Below are positions 44,012 through 53,700 of a stretch of DNA of 64,000 nucleotides, piece after piece. This DNA comes from Holophagales bacterium (GTDB lineage Bacteria; Acidobacteriota; Thermoanaerobaculia; Multivoradales; JAGPDF01): assembly GCA_016699405.1 (NCBI GenBank), contig CP064972.1, positions 2,201,501-2,265,500 of the forward strand. Direction: 5' to 3'. The notes beneath the pieces were generated by a model. It was given only the letters and a program-made list of their open reading frames with translations, was not told the origin of the DNA and made no database searches. A program made the position numbers and the translations under genes. Positions within the stretch are counted from its first letter, which is position 1. Each line of letters starts with the position of its first letter.

Positions 44012-44527
44012 TCAACCCGAGCGGACACGCTGCGACGCCAGCCGTTCGAGGCAGCGCTGCGCCATCTTGCGGATGCTCGTCGGCCGACAGCCGAGTCGTC
44101 GTGCGATCTCGGAGGGGTCGAGCTCGAGCTGGTAGCGCAGGCGCAACAGCGTGCGGCAGGGCTCCGGCATCCGCTCGAGGAGCAGCTCGAGATCGTGCTC
44201 GCGCTCGCGCTGGGCCGGGTCCGCGGTGCGTTCATCGGCGAACTGCTCGAGCTGCGACGAGTCGACGGCCACCGTGCGCTCGCGTCGCCGGCTGCGCAGG
44301 TGGTGACGGCAGAGATTGCCGAGCACGACGGGCAGCCACAGCTCGGGGTTGCGCACCTCGTCGCCCTTCTTGATCAGCAGGAGAAAGGCGTCCTGCAGGA
44401 GATCCTCGGCGTCCTCCGGCGGGATCCGGAACCTCGTCAACACCTTCAGACACGACAGGCGCGATCGGGAGATCGTCTCCTCGATCGGGCTCGGGGCGTC
44501 GATCACACGAAGAGGAAGCGAGCTCAT
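44012..44527 (-). CDS. ECF-type RNA polymerase sigma factor
   Basis: 171 residues. Region 2 (about 15-85) has 'EDAEDLLQDAFLLLI', the core-binding and -10-recognition segment, and 'LPVVLGNLCRHHLRSRRRER'. Region 4 (about 112-168) has 'LLERMPEPCRTLLRLRYQLE' and the helix-turn-helix 'SEIARRLGCRPTSIRKMAQR'. No anti-sigma gene is adjacent. The gene is divergent from the hypothetical/VWA/RHS cluster, suggesting that it controls that cluster. A GGAAT-N16-CGTC element in the shared upstream region fits ECF promoter logic. Confidence 0.92.
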   Translation of the reverse strand: MSSLPLRVIDAPSPIEETISRSRLSCLKVLTRFRIPPEDAEDLLQDAFLLLIKKGDEVRNPELWLPVVLGNLCRHHLRSRRRERTVAVDSSQLEQFADERTADPAQREREHDLELLLERMPEPCRTLLRLRYQLELDPSEIARRLGCRPTSIRKMAQRCLERLASQRVRSG

Positions 44528-44582
44528 GGTGCCCCGCAGGCGGAGAAGCCGAGTGGGACTCGAATTGAGGTGTTGACCCTCG

Positions 44583-44607
44583 GGAATCGTAGCGGATGCA
44601 GCACGTC
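44583..44607 (+). promoter_or_regulatory. Candidate ECF-type promoter for the VWA/RHS cluster
   Basis: GGAAT (44583-44587) and CGTC (44604-44607), 16 bases apart, match the usual ECF -35 (GGAAC) and -10 (CGTC) elements. They point towards the gene at 44748, in the region divergent from the ECF sigma gene. The match is short. Confidence 0.35.
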
Positions 44608-44747
44608 ATGTCACGGCACGAGGGTCGACGGGATCTATATCTGGGAAGCGACACCTCAGGAGCATCGTGACCTCGACCGATCGCGAGGCCTTGGAGGGAT
44701 CGTCGACTCAGGCGGGGGAACCGGATCGATCAAGGAGGGAAGGCACG

Positions 44748-45437
44748 ATGAGCCAGGACGAAACCTTCGGACTGAGCGTCGCGACGCGCGAGATCGTCGC
44801 GACGATCGTCGAACGGCGGCCGAGACCGCGGTCACAAACCGGATCGACCGCGGTGTTGTTCTACGACAGCGCGGCGCTCGACTTCGGCTTTGCCTGGGAG
44901 GCGGCCGACCAGGCCAACCGCTGGCTCTTCCCGATCCAGAGCGAAGGACCGACCTTCGTCTATTACGTCTGCCTTCGCCTCCAGCAGCTGGGATACCAGA
45001 TCGGCCAGGTGCTCTTCGCCACCGCGGGCCAGGGCGCTCTCTTCTACGCCACGCTGGCGAGCGCCCTTCCCAACTCCGCCGGCGTCGTCGGCCTGCTGCC
45101 GGGCGACACCCAGGTCCACGATTTCGGCGGCACGCTCTCGTCTTTCGCTCCCGGTGCCACCGTCACGCTGATCTGCAGCTCGACGGCGGCCGACAACACC
45201 TTCGAGGGCACCGTCTACAAGGGGACGGACCTCGTCGGGCCGCTCGCGGCCTACATGAACGGCAAGGTGGTGGCGACGGATCAGGCGGTGGTCTGGAATA
45301 CCAACGGCACGGCCTCGACCCCCGGCAACATCTGGCTCGGCGATCCGCAGAGCGGCAGCGCGTCGATCCTCTGTCCCGCCCCAGGCGGCGGCACGTCCCA
45401 GAACTTCCCCCTCACGACCAGCCCGATCTGCGGCTGA
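44748..45437 (+). CDS. Hypothetical protein at the head of the VWA/RHS cluster
   Basis: 229 residues from the ATG at 44748, with AAGGAGGG about 8 bases upstream; an upstream ATG at 44667 lacks such a site. No signal peptide or membrane segment is clear. The body is Gly/Ala/Thr-rich and beta-predicted ('TLSSFAPGATVTLICSSTAA'). I recognise no family. It precedes the first VWA gene by 10 bases and is probably in the same operon. Confidence 0.65.
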   Translation: MSQDETFGLSVATREIVATIVERRPRPRSQTGSTAVLFYDSAALDFGFAWEAADQANRWLFPIQSEGPTFVYYVCLRLQQLGYQIGQVLFATAGQGALFYATLASALPNSAGVVGLLPGDTQVHDFGGTLSSFAPGATVTLICSSTAADNTFEGTVYKGTDLVGPLAAYMNGKVVATDQAVVWNTNGTASTPGNIWLGDPQSGSASILCPAPGGGTSQNFPLTTSPICG

Positions 45438-45447
45438 AGGAGAACCC

Positions 45448-46767
45448 ATGCCCCGTGCCATCGCCAAGATCGCGACGTTGATCGACATCTCCGGCAGCAT
45501 GGAGCAGTACGGTTATCTGACGCCGGCCAAGGCCGACGCGGACACCTTCGTCAACATGTTCCAGCCGGGCGACCGGTTTGCCGTCATCTCGTTCAGCAAC
45601 AACGCTTACCGAACCTATCCGACCACCGCGAATCTCGAGGTCTTCAATCCGCCGACGGCGGCCGCCGCCTCCGCAGCGATTCAGGCGTTGCGGTCGATCA
45701 ACATGACGAACATCGGCGAGGCCATCGCCTTCGGCAACAACCTCCTGGTTCCGGAGAGCGAGCCGCGCGGTCAAGTGCTTCTTTCCGACGGCATCTGGAA
45801 CCAGGGGCCCGATCCGCTGAGCGTGCTGAACAAGAGCATCCGCATCTACACGATCGCCCTCGGCAACAACGGTCAGCTCGACCTGCTGCGCAAGATCTCG
45901 CAAGAGACGGGCGGGTTCTACTCGTTCACGCCCGATGCCATCGGCCTCGCCAGTATCTACTTCGACATCCTCGAGTACGCCCGTGTCGGCCAGGTCGTCT
46001 ACAACACGCTGCGCAAGGGGATGACCAACCAGCAGCACTTCAACGCCGTGGTCAAGCTCTCGGCGGGGTTGGACAGTGCCTCGATCTCGGTCAATTGGGC
46101 CGATCCGACGGTGACCTTCGCCTCGGGGACGCCGGGCAACAACCAGATCGGGGTCACCGTCCGCGATCCGGACTTCAAGATCGTCCCGATCCAGCCCACC
46201 TACCGCAACTACGGTTTCGTCGTCTATACGCTGCTCAATCCCAAGCCCGGGAACTGGTACTTCGACACCGTCTTCGTCGGCAACAAGACGGTGAACGTGA
46301 CGGCCGGCGCGATCGATCCGGACCAGCTGGCGGTGCTGTCACTCGAAGGCCCCCGGGGCATCGTGCCGGCGGGCGAGAGCTTCAAGGTCCGGACGAGACT
46401 CTCCTTCGAGGGCAATCCGGTGGGCGGCGGCGGCCTCGGGGCAAGCGCCGAAGTGCCGTCCGTGTCGATGCGGGAGGCACTGGCCCGCCACGCGAGCGAA
46501 CTCGCCGCGATGCGCGACCTCCCCGACGGCCCCTGCACTCCGGAGAGCAAGCTGACGCGCCTGCGCGAGCAGCGGATGCCCGGCGTCGACCTGCTGCCGC
46601 GCCACGTCGTCCGGCCGACCGTGCGCGAGACCGCGGCGGGAGAGCACGAGCTCACGTTCCAGACCGACAAGCCGGGTGAGTACGTCGTCCGCGTCGAGGC
46701 CGTGGCACCCCATCCGCGCGGAGGCGAGTTGATGCGCACCCGCCACCTCACCATCTCCGTCGGTTGA
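45448..46767 (+). CDS. VWA-domain protein with intact MIDAS motif
   Basis: 439 residues (GGAGAACCC site before the ATG). The von Willebrand A domain (about 5-190) has the metal-ion site D13-I-S15-G-S17, a conserved Thr ('NMTNIGEAI') and Asp in 'LLSDGIWNQG'. Two or three beta-rich regions follow, including 'LTFQTDKPGEYVVRVEA', which look like Ig-like modules. There is no signal peptide, which is unexpected beside secreted partners. VWA domains mediate metal-dependent protein contacts; the ligand is unknown. Confidence 0.85.
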   Translation: MPRAIAKIATLIDISGSMEQYGYLTPAKADADTFVNMFQPGDRFAVISFSNNAYRTYPTTANLEVFNPPTAAAASAAIQALRSINMTNIGEAIAFGNNLLVPESEPRGQVLLSDGIWNQGPDPLSVLNKSIRIYTIALGNNGQLDLLRKISQETGGFYSFTPDAIGLASIYFDILEYARVGQVVYNTLRKGMTNQQHFNAVVKLSAGLDSASISVNWADPTVTFASGTPGNNQIGVTVRDPDFKIVPIQPTYRNYGFVVYTLLNPKPGNWYFDTVFVGNKTVNVTAGAIDPDQLAVLSLEGPRGIVPAGESFKVRTRLSFEGNPVGGGGLGASAEVPSVSMREALARHASELAAMRDLPDGPCTPESKLTRLREQRMPGVDLLPRHVVRPTVRETAAGEHELTFQTDKPGEYVVRVEAVAPHPRGGELMRTRHLTISVG

Positions 46768-46791
46768 CCTGCGCCGCGAAGGAACCTCGAG

Positions 46792-47676
46792 ATGAAGAAG
46801 ACCGCCACTTCGGGACCGGACCGCCAGACCCAGCAGCAGAAGATCGTGCTGATCGTCGACCGCACCGAGCTGATGCCCTTGGCCGAGGCCCAGCCGGCGC
46901 TCGGGGCCTTCCTCAACCTGCTTCAACTCGGTGACCAGTTCGCCGTGCTCGGCTACCGCGGATTGGTGTCGCGCATCTTTCCCAAGCTCGGCCTCGCGAC
47001 CTATGACGAACGGCAGGTGCTCGACGACGCCACGAATGCCCTGATCGCCACGAGCGCGGGAGGCACCGCCTCGAATCTGCGCGCAGCGCTGCGCGCCGGT
47101 GCACGGTTGTTGGCCAAGAAGCCCACGCCGAAGTCGATGGTCCTGGTCGCCGCCAGCCCGTGGAATCGCGGCGGCGACCCACTCGAGGATCTTCCCGACG
47201 TGCCGGTCGAGACGATCGCGCTGGGAGACCACGGACAACAGGAGACCCTGCGCGCCATCGCCGCCGGGACCGGCGGGGAGTACAACTTCGCCGTCGACCC
47301 GGCCGCGTTGCTCAACATCCTCCTCGATCTCGTCGAGTCGATGGGGATCGCCCAGATCCTCGGCGTCGGTTCGCGCACGGTCGGCAACCACCAGTCGTAC
47401 TCGCTCGTCGGCCGAGTGAGCGCCGGCACCCCGATGGCGACGTTCCTGGTCTTCTGGGGGGATCCAGCGATCACCTATGGGTCAGGCAGCGGCCCTCGCT
47501 GGGTGACGGCCGACCTGCTCGATCCCGACGGCAAGCCGGTGACGAGATCACCCGATTGGGCGAGCGACGGCTTCGCCGTGTTCTCCATTCCCGATCCTGC
47601 GGCGGGTAGCTGGACCCTCGGCGCGACCTTCGTCGGACCGGGCAACTGTCGATTCACCAACGCCGTGCTCGCCTGA
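46792..47676 (+). CDS. Degenerate VWA-domain paralogue
   Basis: 294 residues. The architecture follows the preceding VWA protein: 'IVLIVDRTELM', then 'LLQLGDQFAVLGYRG', 'GTASNLRAALRAGARLLAKK', 'VETIALGDHGQQETLRAIAA', then a short beta-rich tail. The MIDAS triad DxSxS is changed to D23-R-T-E-L27, and the later Asp reads 'VAASPWNRGG'. Metal binding is therefore probably lost, suggesting a structural or decoy role. No signal peptide. It begins 25 bases after the intact VWA gene, probably an old duplication. Confidence 0.8.
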   Translation: MKKTATSGPDRQTQQQKIVLIVDRTELMPLAEAQPALGAFLNLLQLGDQFAVLGYRGLVSRIFPKLGLATYDERQVLDDATNALIATSAGGTASNLRAALRAGARLLAKKPTPKSMVLVAASPWNRGGDPLEDLPDVPVETIALGDHGQQETLRAIAAGTGGEYNFAVDPAALLNILLDLVESMGIAQILGVGSRTVGNHQSYSLVGRVSAGTPMATFLVFWGDPAITYGSGSGPRWVTADLLDPDGKPVTRSPDWASDGFAVFSIPDPAAGSWTLGATFVGPGNCRFTNAVLA

Positions 47677-47708
47677 CCTGCCGCTCACCCGCCCCGGGGG
47701 ACCCAGCC

Positions 47709-50700
47709 ATGACACTGCGCCTGCTTCGGTCGTTGTCCCTCCTCTGCCTGACGATCTCCCTGCTCGGTGCCCGCTCGCCGGCGGCCGATGCGACGAGGGC
47801 ACACGCCGCCCCGGTGCCTGCGGAGCCCGTGGGCACCATCGACGGCGTCTTCAGCGTCGACGGCAACGGTGCAGCCACCTACCAGATCGACCTCGAGCTG
47901 CCGCCGGGGACGGCCGGGCTGACCCCCGAATTGGCGTTGACCTACAACAGCCAGCGCGACAACGGCACGATCGGCATGGGCTGGGCGTTGAACGGCATCG
48001 AGAGCATCGCCCGCTGCAACGCCAACCAGGTGCCGAACGGCTACACCTCGGCGGTCAGCTTCAGCTATCGCGATCGCTTCTGTCTGGCCGGCACGCCGCT
48101 GCTTGCGGTGTCCGGCGAGTACGGCTTCGACGGCACGGAATACCGCATGATGCGAGACACCTGGACGCGCGTCGTCTCGCACGGCAGCTGCGGTCAGGGG
48201 CCCTGCTGGTTCTCGGCCCAGAACAAGGACGGCGCCGAGCTTCGCTTCGGATTCACGACCGGGACGACCGGGTCGCGGATTCTGGCGACCGGGCGCAGCG
48301 ACGGCGCGGTGCGGGTCTGGAGTCAGGATCGCTACACCGACCTCAACGGCAACGCTGCGGCCATCACCTACGCGAACAACCCGCTGTTCGGCGAGTACTA
48401 CCCGACGCGGATCGACTACAGCGGCAACGAGAGAACCGGTCTGGTCCCGCAGCGTGCCGTCGTGTTCGGCTACGAATCGCGCAGCGACCGCATCACCGGC
48501 TACAGCGGTGGCAGCCCGTGGCAGATCCTGGTCCGTCTGGCGAGCGTCGAGACCTACGTCGACTCCGTCCTCGTCAAGCACTACGCGCTGGGCTACGACA
48601 CCAGCGCGGTGACGCAACGGAGTCGGCTCTCGTCGCTCCTCGACTGCACGACCGCGACACCGACGACGGCGACCTGTCTGCCGGCCACCGTCTTCGAGCA
48701 ATCGAGCCCGGCCAACGGGTTCTCCTCGGGCTCTTCGACCAACACCGGCCAGAGCACCTCGGCGCTGCTCGGCCTCCTGCCGATGGATGTCAACGGCGAC
48801 GGCAAGACCGACTTCGTCAGTGCCGCCAAGAGCTCGGCGAAGCTCGCGTTGACGACCTATCTCTCGACCGGCCGCAGTCTCGGCGCGGGGTCGACGCAGA
48901 ACACCGGCACCGATGCGGGGAATCTCGGACTGCTCGCCATGGACGTCAACGGTGACCGCCAGGGCGACGTCGTCATGCCGGTCGACCAGGGCGGCGCATT
49001 GAGTCTCTACGCCTATCTGTCGAACGGCACCGGCTTCGGGACGAGTGTCCAGACCGCGACAGGTCGCTCGGCGAAAGCGCTGGCCTACCTCCCGCTCGAC
49101 GTCGATGCTGACGGACGAGAGGATGTGGTCCAGTTGATCGAGCAGTCGGGCAAGGTCGGCTTCGTCGTCTTCGCCTCGACGGGCACGGGGACGTTCAGCC
49201 CGGCGGTCACCAGCAGCACGACCTTCTCGACAGAGAACCTCGGGTTCTTCCCGCTCGACGTCAACGGCGACGGACGGGTGGACGTGGTCCAGGGCCAGCG
49301 CTCCGGCGGTTCGGTGCAGTTCGTCTACTACCTGTCGGACGGCCGTGCCTTCGAGGGCGGTGTGTCGGTCGCCACCGGGCGAAACCCGACCAAGCTCGAG
49401 ATCGAGCCGGCGGACGTCAACGGGGACAGCCTGGGCGATCTGCTGCTGATCTCCCTCGACGGCTCGAGCGTCGAGGTCGCACCGTATCTGTCGACCGGGA
49501 CGACCTTCAGGAACGTCCGTCCGACGACCCTGGCGGGCGGCGACGACAACCTCGGCGTGTGGAGCGCGACGCTCAACGGCGACGACCGCGCCGATCTCGT
49601 GCAGCTCTGGAAGGTGGGCGGCAAGGTGCGCTTCCTGCCGTACTACGGCAACGGCGAGAGCTTCACCGCCGGTCCTGCCTTCGACAGCTCCCTGGCGACG
49701 GAGTCGTTGGGCCTCAAGCTCCTCGACCTCGACGGCGACGGCAAGCAGGACGCCCTCGACCCGCAGGACGCGAGCGGGCGGCTGAAGCTCTCTCTGGTGC
49801 TCAACACGGTCGGTCAGCCCGATCTGCTGACTCGCGTCGTCAACGGACTCGGTGGAGAGGTCCTGGTGACGCATCGGCCGATGACCGATGCGTCGATCTA
49901 CTCCAAGGGCCGGAACGCGGCCTATCCGGTCGTCGATCTCCAGACGTCGATGCCGCTCGTCTCGGCGTATACCAACACCGACGGTCGAGGAGGGCGGTAC
50001 TCCTTCTCCTACCACTACGACCAGGGCCGCGTCGGCTACACCGGGATCGGTTGGCTGGGATTCCGTGCCGTCAAGATGACGCAGGACTCGAATGCCCGAT
50101 TCTCCGAGGTGCTCTACGGACAGGACTGGCCCGGGAACGGTCTCGTGGCCCGCAACGGCATCTACAACCAGAACGGCGTCGCCCTCGGCACCACCGATCT
50201 CACCTATCGGGACGTCGCCACGAACGCCTTGCAGGCCAAGGGCATCCACCAGTTCGTGCGGGCCGGGGAGAAGTACTCGGCCTACGCCGACAGCCATGGT
50301 GGCGCGCGGCTCTACACGCTCGAGAAGGTCTACGAGTACGACGCCTTCGGCAACGTCAGCCTGATCTCGGACCTCGGCCAACCCGGCGTCACGACGACCA
50401 GTCGATTCAACTGCTTCCGCTACGACAACGACGTCGCCGCGTGGCGGCTCGGCTACGTGACCCAGGAGCTTCTGGCCAAGACGGAGAGTCGCTGCCGCTC
50501 CTTCCTCGCCAGCCCGAACCCCACCTGGGATCCGGCCTCCGACGCCAGTTGGTCGAAGAAGAGCTACGACGAGCGCCGCAACGTCACCTCGTCGGCGACC
50601 TGGGACGACTCGAACGACGTCTGGGTGACGTCGACCTCGACCTACGACGATTACGGCAACGTGCTGACGACGACCGATCCGGCGGGGAAGACCACGACCT

Positions 50701-53700
50701 ACGAGTTCGACGCGACCTACCACACGTTTCTCGCCCGCATGACCTCGCCGCCGAACGAGGCCGGGGTGTCCTTGGTCGACACCTTCGAGTACGAGCCCGC
50801 GTTCGGCCATCAGATCCAGAACGTCGACCCGAACGGCAATCTGTTTTCGTGGAAGGTCGACACCCTCGGACGGGTGGTCGACGAGCTCGGACCGGAGCCG
50901 GGCGGGTCACCGACCCAGCCGGTGCGGTTGCGCCACACCTCCTTCGGCCGCGATGCGCTCGGCGCCTACACGACGGTCTCGTCGAAGCCGAGCTGGAACG
51001 CGAGCGACGACGTCGCCACCTGGTTCTGGGAGAAGACCTACACCGACGGCCTGGAGCGCGAATGGCGGACCGAGACGCGCGGCGACGACGCCGCAAACTC
51101 GCGCGTCGAGGAGATCCGCTTCAACGCCGAGGGGCAGGTCAGTCACACGTCGCTGCCGTACTTCGCCAGCGAGGCGCCGAGCTTCATCGTCACGGCCTAT
51201 GACGTCTACAACCGCCCGGTGACCATCACCCAACCGGACGGGACCGTGCAGAAGATCGACTTCAGTCAGCTCGGCGCCCTCAAGGTCTACACCACGGACG
51301 CCTTCGGCACCGCCGACGCGCGCACCGAGATCGACCAGTTCGACGCCTTCGGTCAGCTCACCAGTCAGACCTTCCCGAACGGCGAGATGTACCGCTACCA
51401 GTACAACACCCTGGGCGAGCTGGTGCAGATCGACACGCTGCCCGATCGTCGTCAGGTGGTGTTTACCTACGACTCGCTCGGTCGGTTGCGGTCGACCCGC
51501 AGCGTCGACACGGGGACGACCAGCTACCACTGGAACGGCGTCAACCAGATGACCGGATCGACCGACGCCGACGGCAACACCGTCGCCTACGCCTACGACG
51601 ATCTCGGTCGCGCGACGACGGTGACCGGCACCACGACGGCGGGCACCAACGTGCTGCGCCTGACTTATGACGGTGCGACAGCGAACGGCCGGGGCAACGT
51701 CACCCGCGCCGAGCTCTCCCATCCCGTCCTCGGCGGGTATTCGTACGAGATCGGCTACGACCCGTACAAGCAGACGCGTGCCGTGGCGGTCGCGCTCGGG
51801 GGACGAAGCTGGTCCTACGGCATGGACTACACGCCTCTGGGGCAGGTGGTGGGCGAGGTCTACCCGGACGGCGCGAAGCTTTCGGTGAGCTACCGGCCCG
51901 ACGCTTCCCCCTCGACCCTCGACCTCGCGGTCGGCGGCGCGCCGGCAGAGACCTACGTCACCTACGGTGGGTACGACGCGAATGGCGTGCCGCTTCGCAC
52001 GACGTACAAGAACGGTGTCGAGACGACCCGCACCTTCTACCCGAATGCCGTCGCCACCGGCAAGCTCGAGTCCATCACCGCCAAGCGCGGATCGGCCACG
52101 CTCTTCGCCAATCGGTACACCTGGAATCGACTCGACTTCGTGACCCAGGTCGAGGACCTGGCACGGAGCCGGGGCAACGAGACCTACACCTACGATGCCG
52201 CCAAGCTGGGCTTTCTCACCACGGCGCAGGGTCCCTACGGCAGCGAGTCCTACGGCTACGACAAGGTCGGCAATCGGACGAACCACAACGGCGTCGCCTA
52301 CAGTTACCCGACCGGCAGCGACCGACTCTCCTCCTACGGGCCGGGAACCGCCCTCACCTGGAACCAGAACGGGACGCTGAAGTCGCTGACCAATCCGACG
52401 GGCGCCTTCACCTTCACCTACAACGCCGGTGGCCAGGTCGTCGGCATCACCAAGGACGGGGCGGGGGCGCCGGGAGTGGTGGCCTACGACTTCGCCGGCA
52501 ATCGGATCTTCTACCGTCCGATCGGCTCGACCGAGCAGTTCTTCGCCGTGTCTTCGGACTTCGAGGTCGCCGACTACGGTGGCGGCAAGGTGATCGCCAC
52601 GAAGTACATCGACGGCCAGTTCGGCCGCGCGGTCGCCATCACGACGCCGTCGACCGCGGCGCCCGCCGAGCATCGTCACGCCATGGCGGCCCGCCTCTAC
52701 GAAGGTGGGCACGGATGGCGGGCGGCGGTGCTCGCTTCGGGCCACGGCATCCTCGCGCGGTTGTCGTCACCCCAGGTCGTGGCGGCGTCGAAGGTCGGAC
52801 TCCTGTGGCTTCTCACCGGCATCGCCGTGGCGGCATCCATCGCGGTCGTGCGTCGGCGAAGCGACCGCGACGCCACCCTCTGCGTCCGACGACAGCCGGC
52901 GATGGCCGCCCTCGCCCCGTTGTTGGCGGCGGTGGTCCTGCTGGCGACGGCGATTCCGGCCGACGCGGCACTCACCCCGGGCGCCAACGGCCCGGGCAAC
53001 CCGACCGAGGGAACGCTCTACTTCGTTCAGGACTTGGTGCAGAGCACGGTCGCGGTGACCGATGCGGCGGGTCAAGCGAGCGCCACCGTGGGTTATCTGC
53101 CGTTCGGCGGCGTGGATCCGTCCGCGAGCCAGGGCGTGGACAACTTCCGTCCGAAGTTCACCGACAAGAGCTTCGACGACGACTCCAAGCTCTATTTTTT
53201 CGGCCAGCGCTACTACGACCCCGAGGTCGGGCGATTCACCACACCGGACCCCGCGGCGCAGTACCTCAACCCATACGTGCTCGCTGCGGACAACCCGATC
53301 AGCCAGATGGACCCGACCGGTGAGTTCGCGTTCCTGGCGGTGATCATCATCGGAGCGGTGATCGGCGCCTACATGGGTGCCGCAGCGGTCAACCACGACT
53401 ACAACCCGGCCAACTGGGACTGGAAGAGCGGGAAGACCTACGCCGGCCTTCTGGGGGGCGCGATCATCGGTGCGGTCGGTGGCGCGCTCGTCGAGGTGGC
53501 GGCGACCGCCGGGGTGGCGGCCGGAATCGCCGGGGCAATCCTCGTCGGGGCGGGCGAGAACGCGGCGTTCACCGCCATGGGGGGTGGCAGCGCCAAGGAG
53601 ATCCTCATCTCGGCCGCCGAAGGCGCGGCGTTCGGGTTCCTCTTCGGCGGCGCCGGGGCGGCTGCCGGGCGCCTGTTGCGCGGCGCCGGGAGAGCGGCGG

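Noticed and set aside
47685..50810. Minus-strand open frame of about 1040 codons opposite the RHS toxin gene
   Set aside because: Low-complexity Val/Gly/Arg/Asp composition mirrors the coding strand; the plus strand carries the SpvB/RHS domains.
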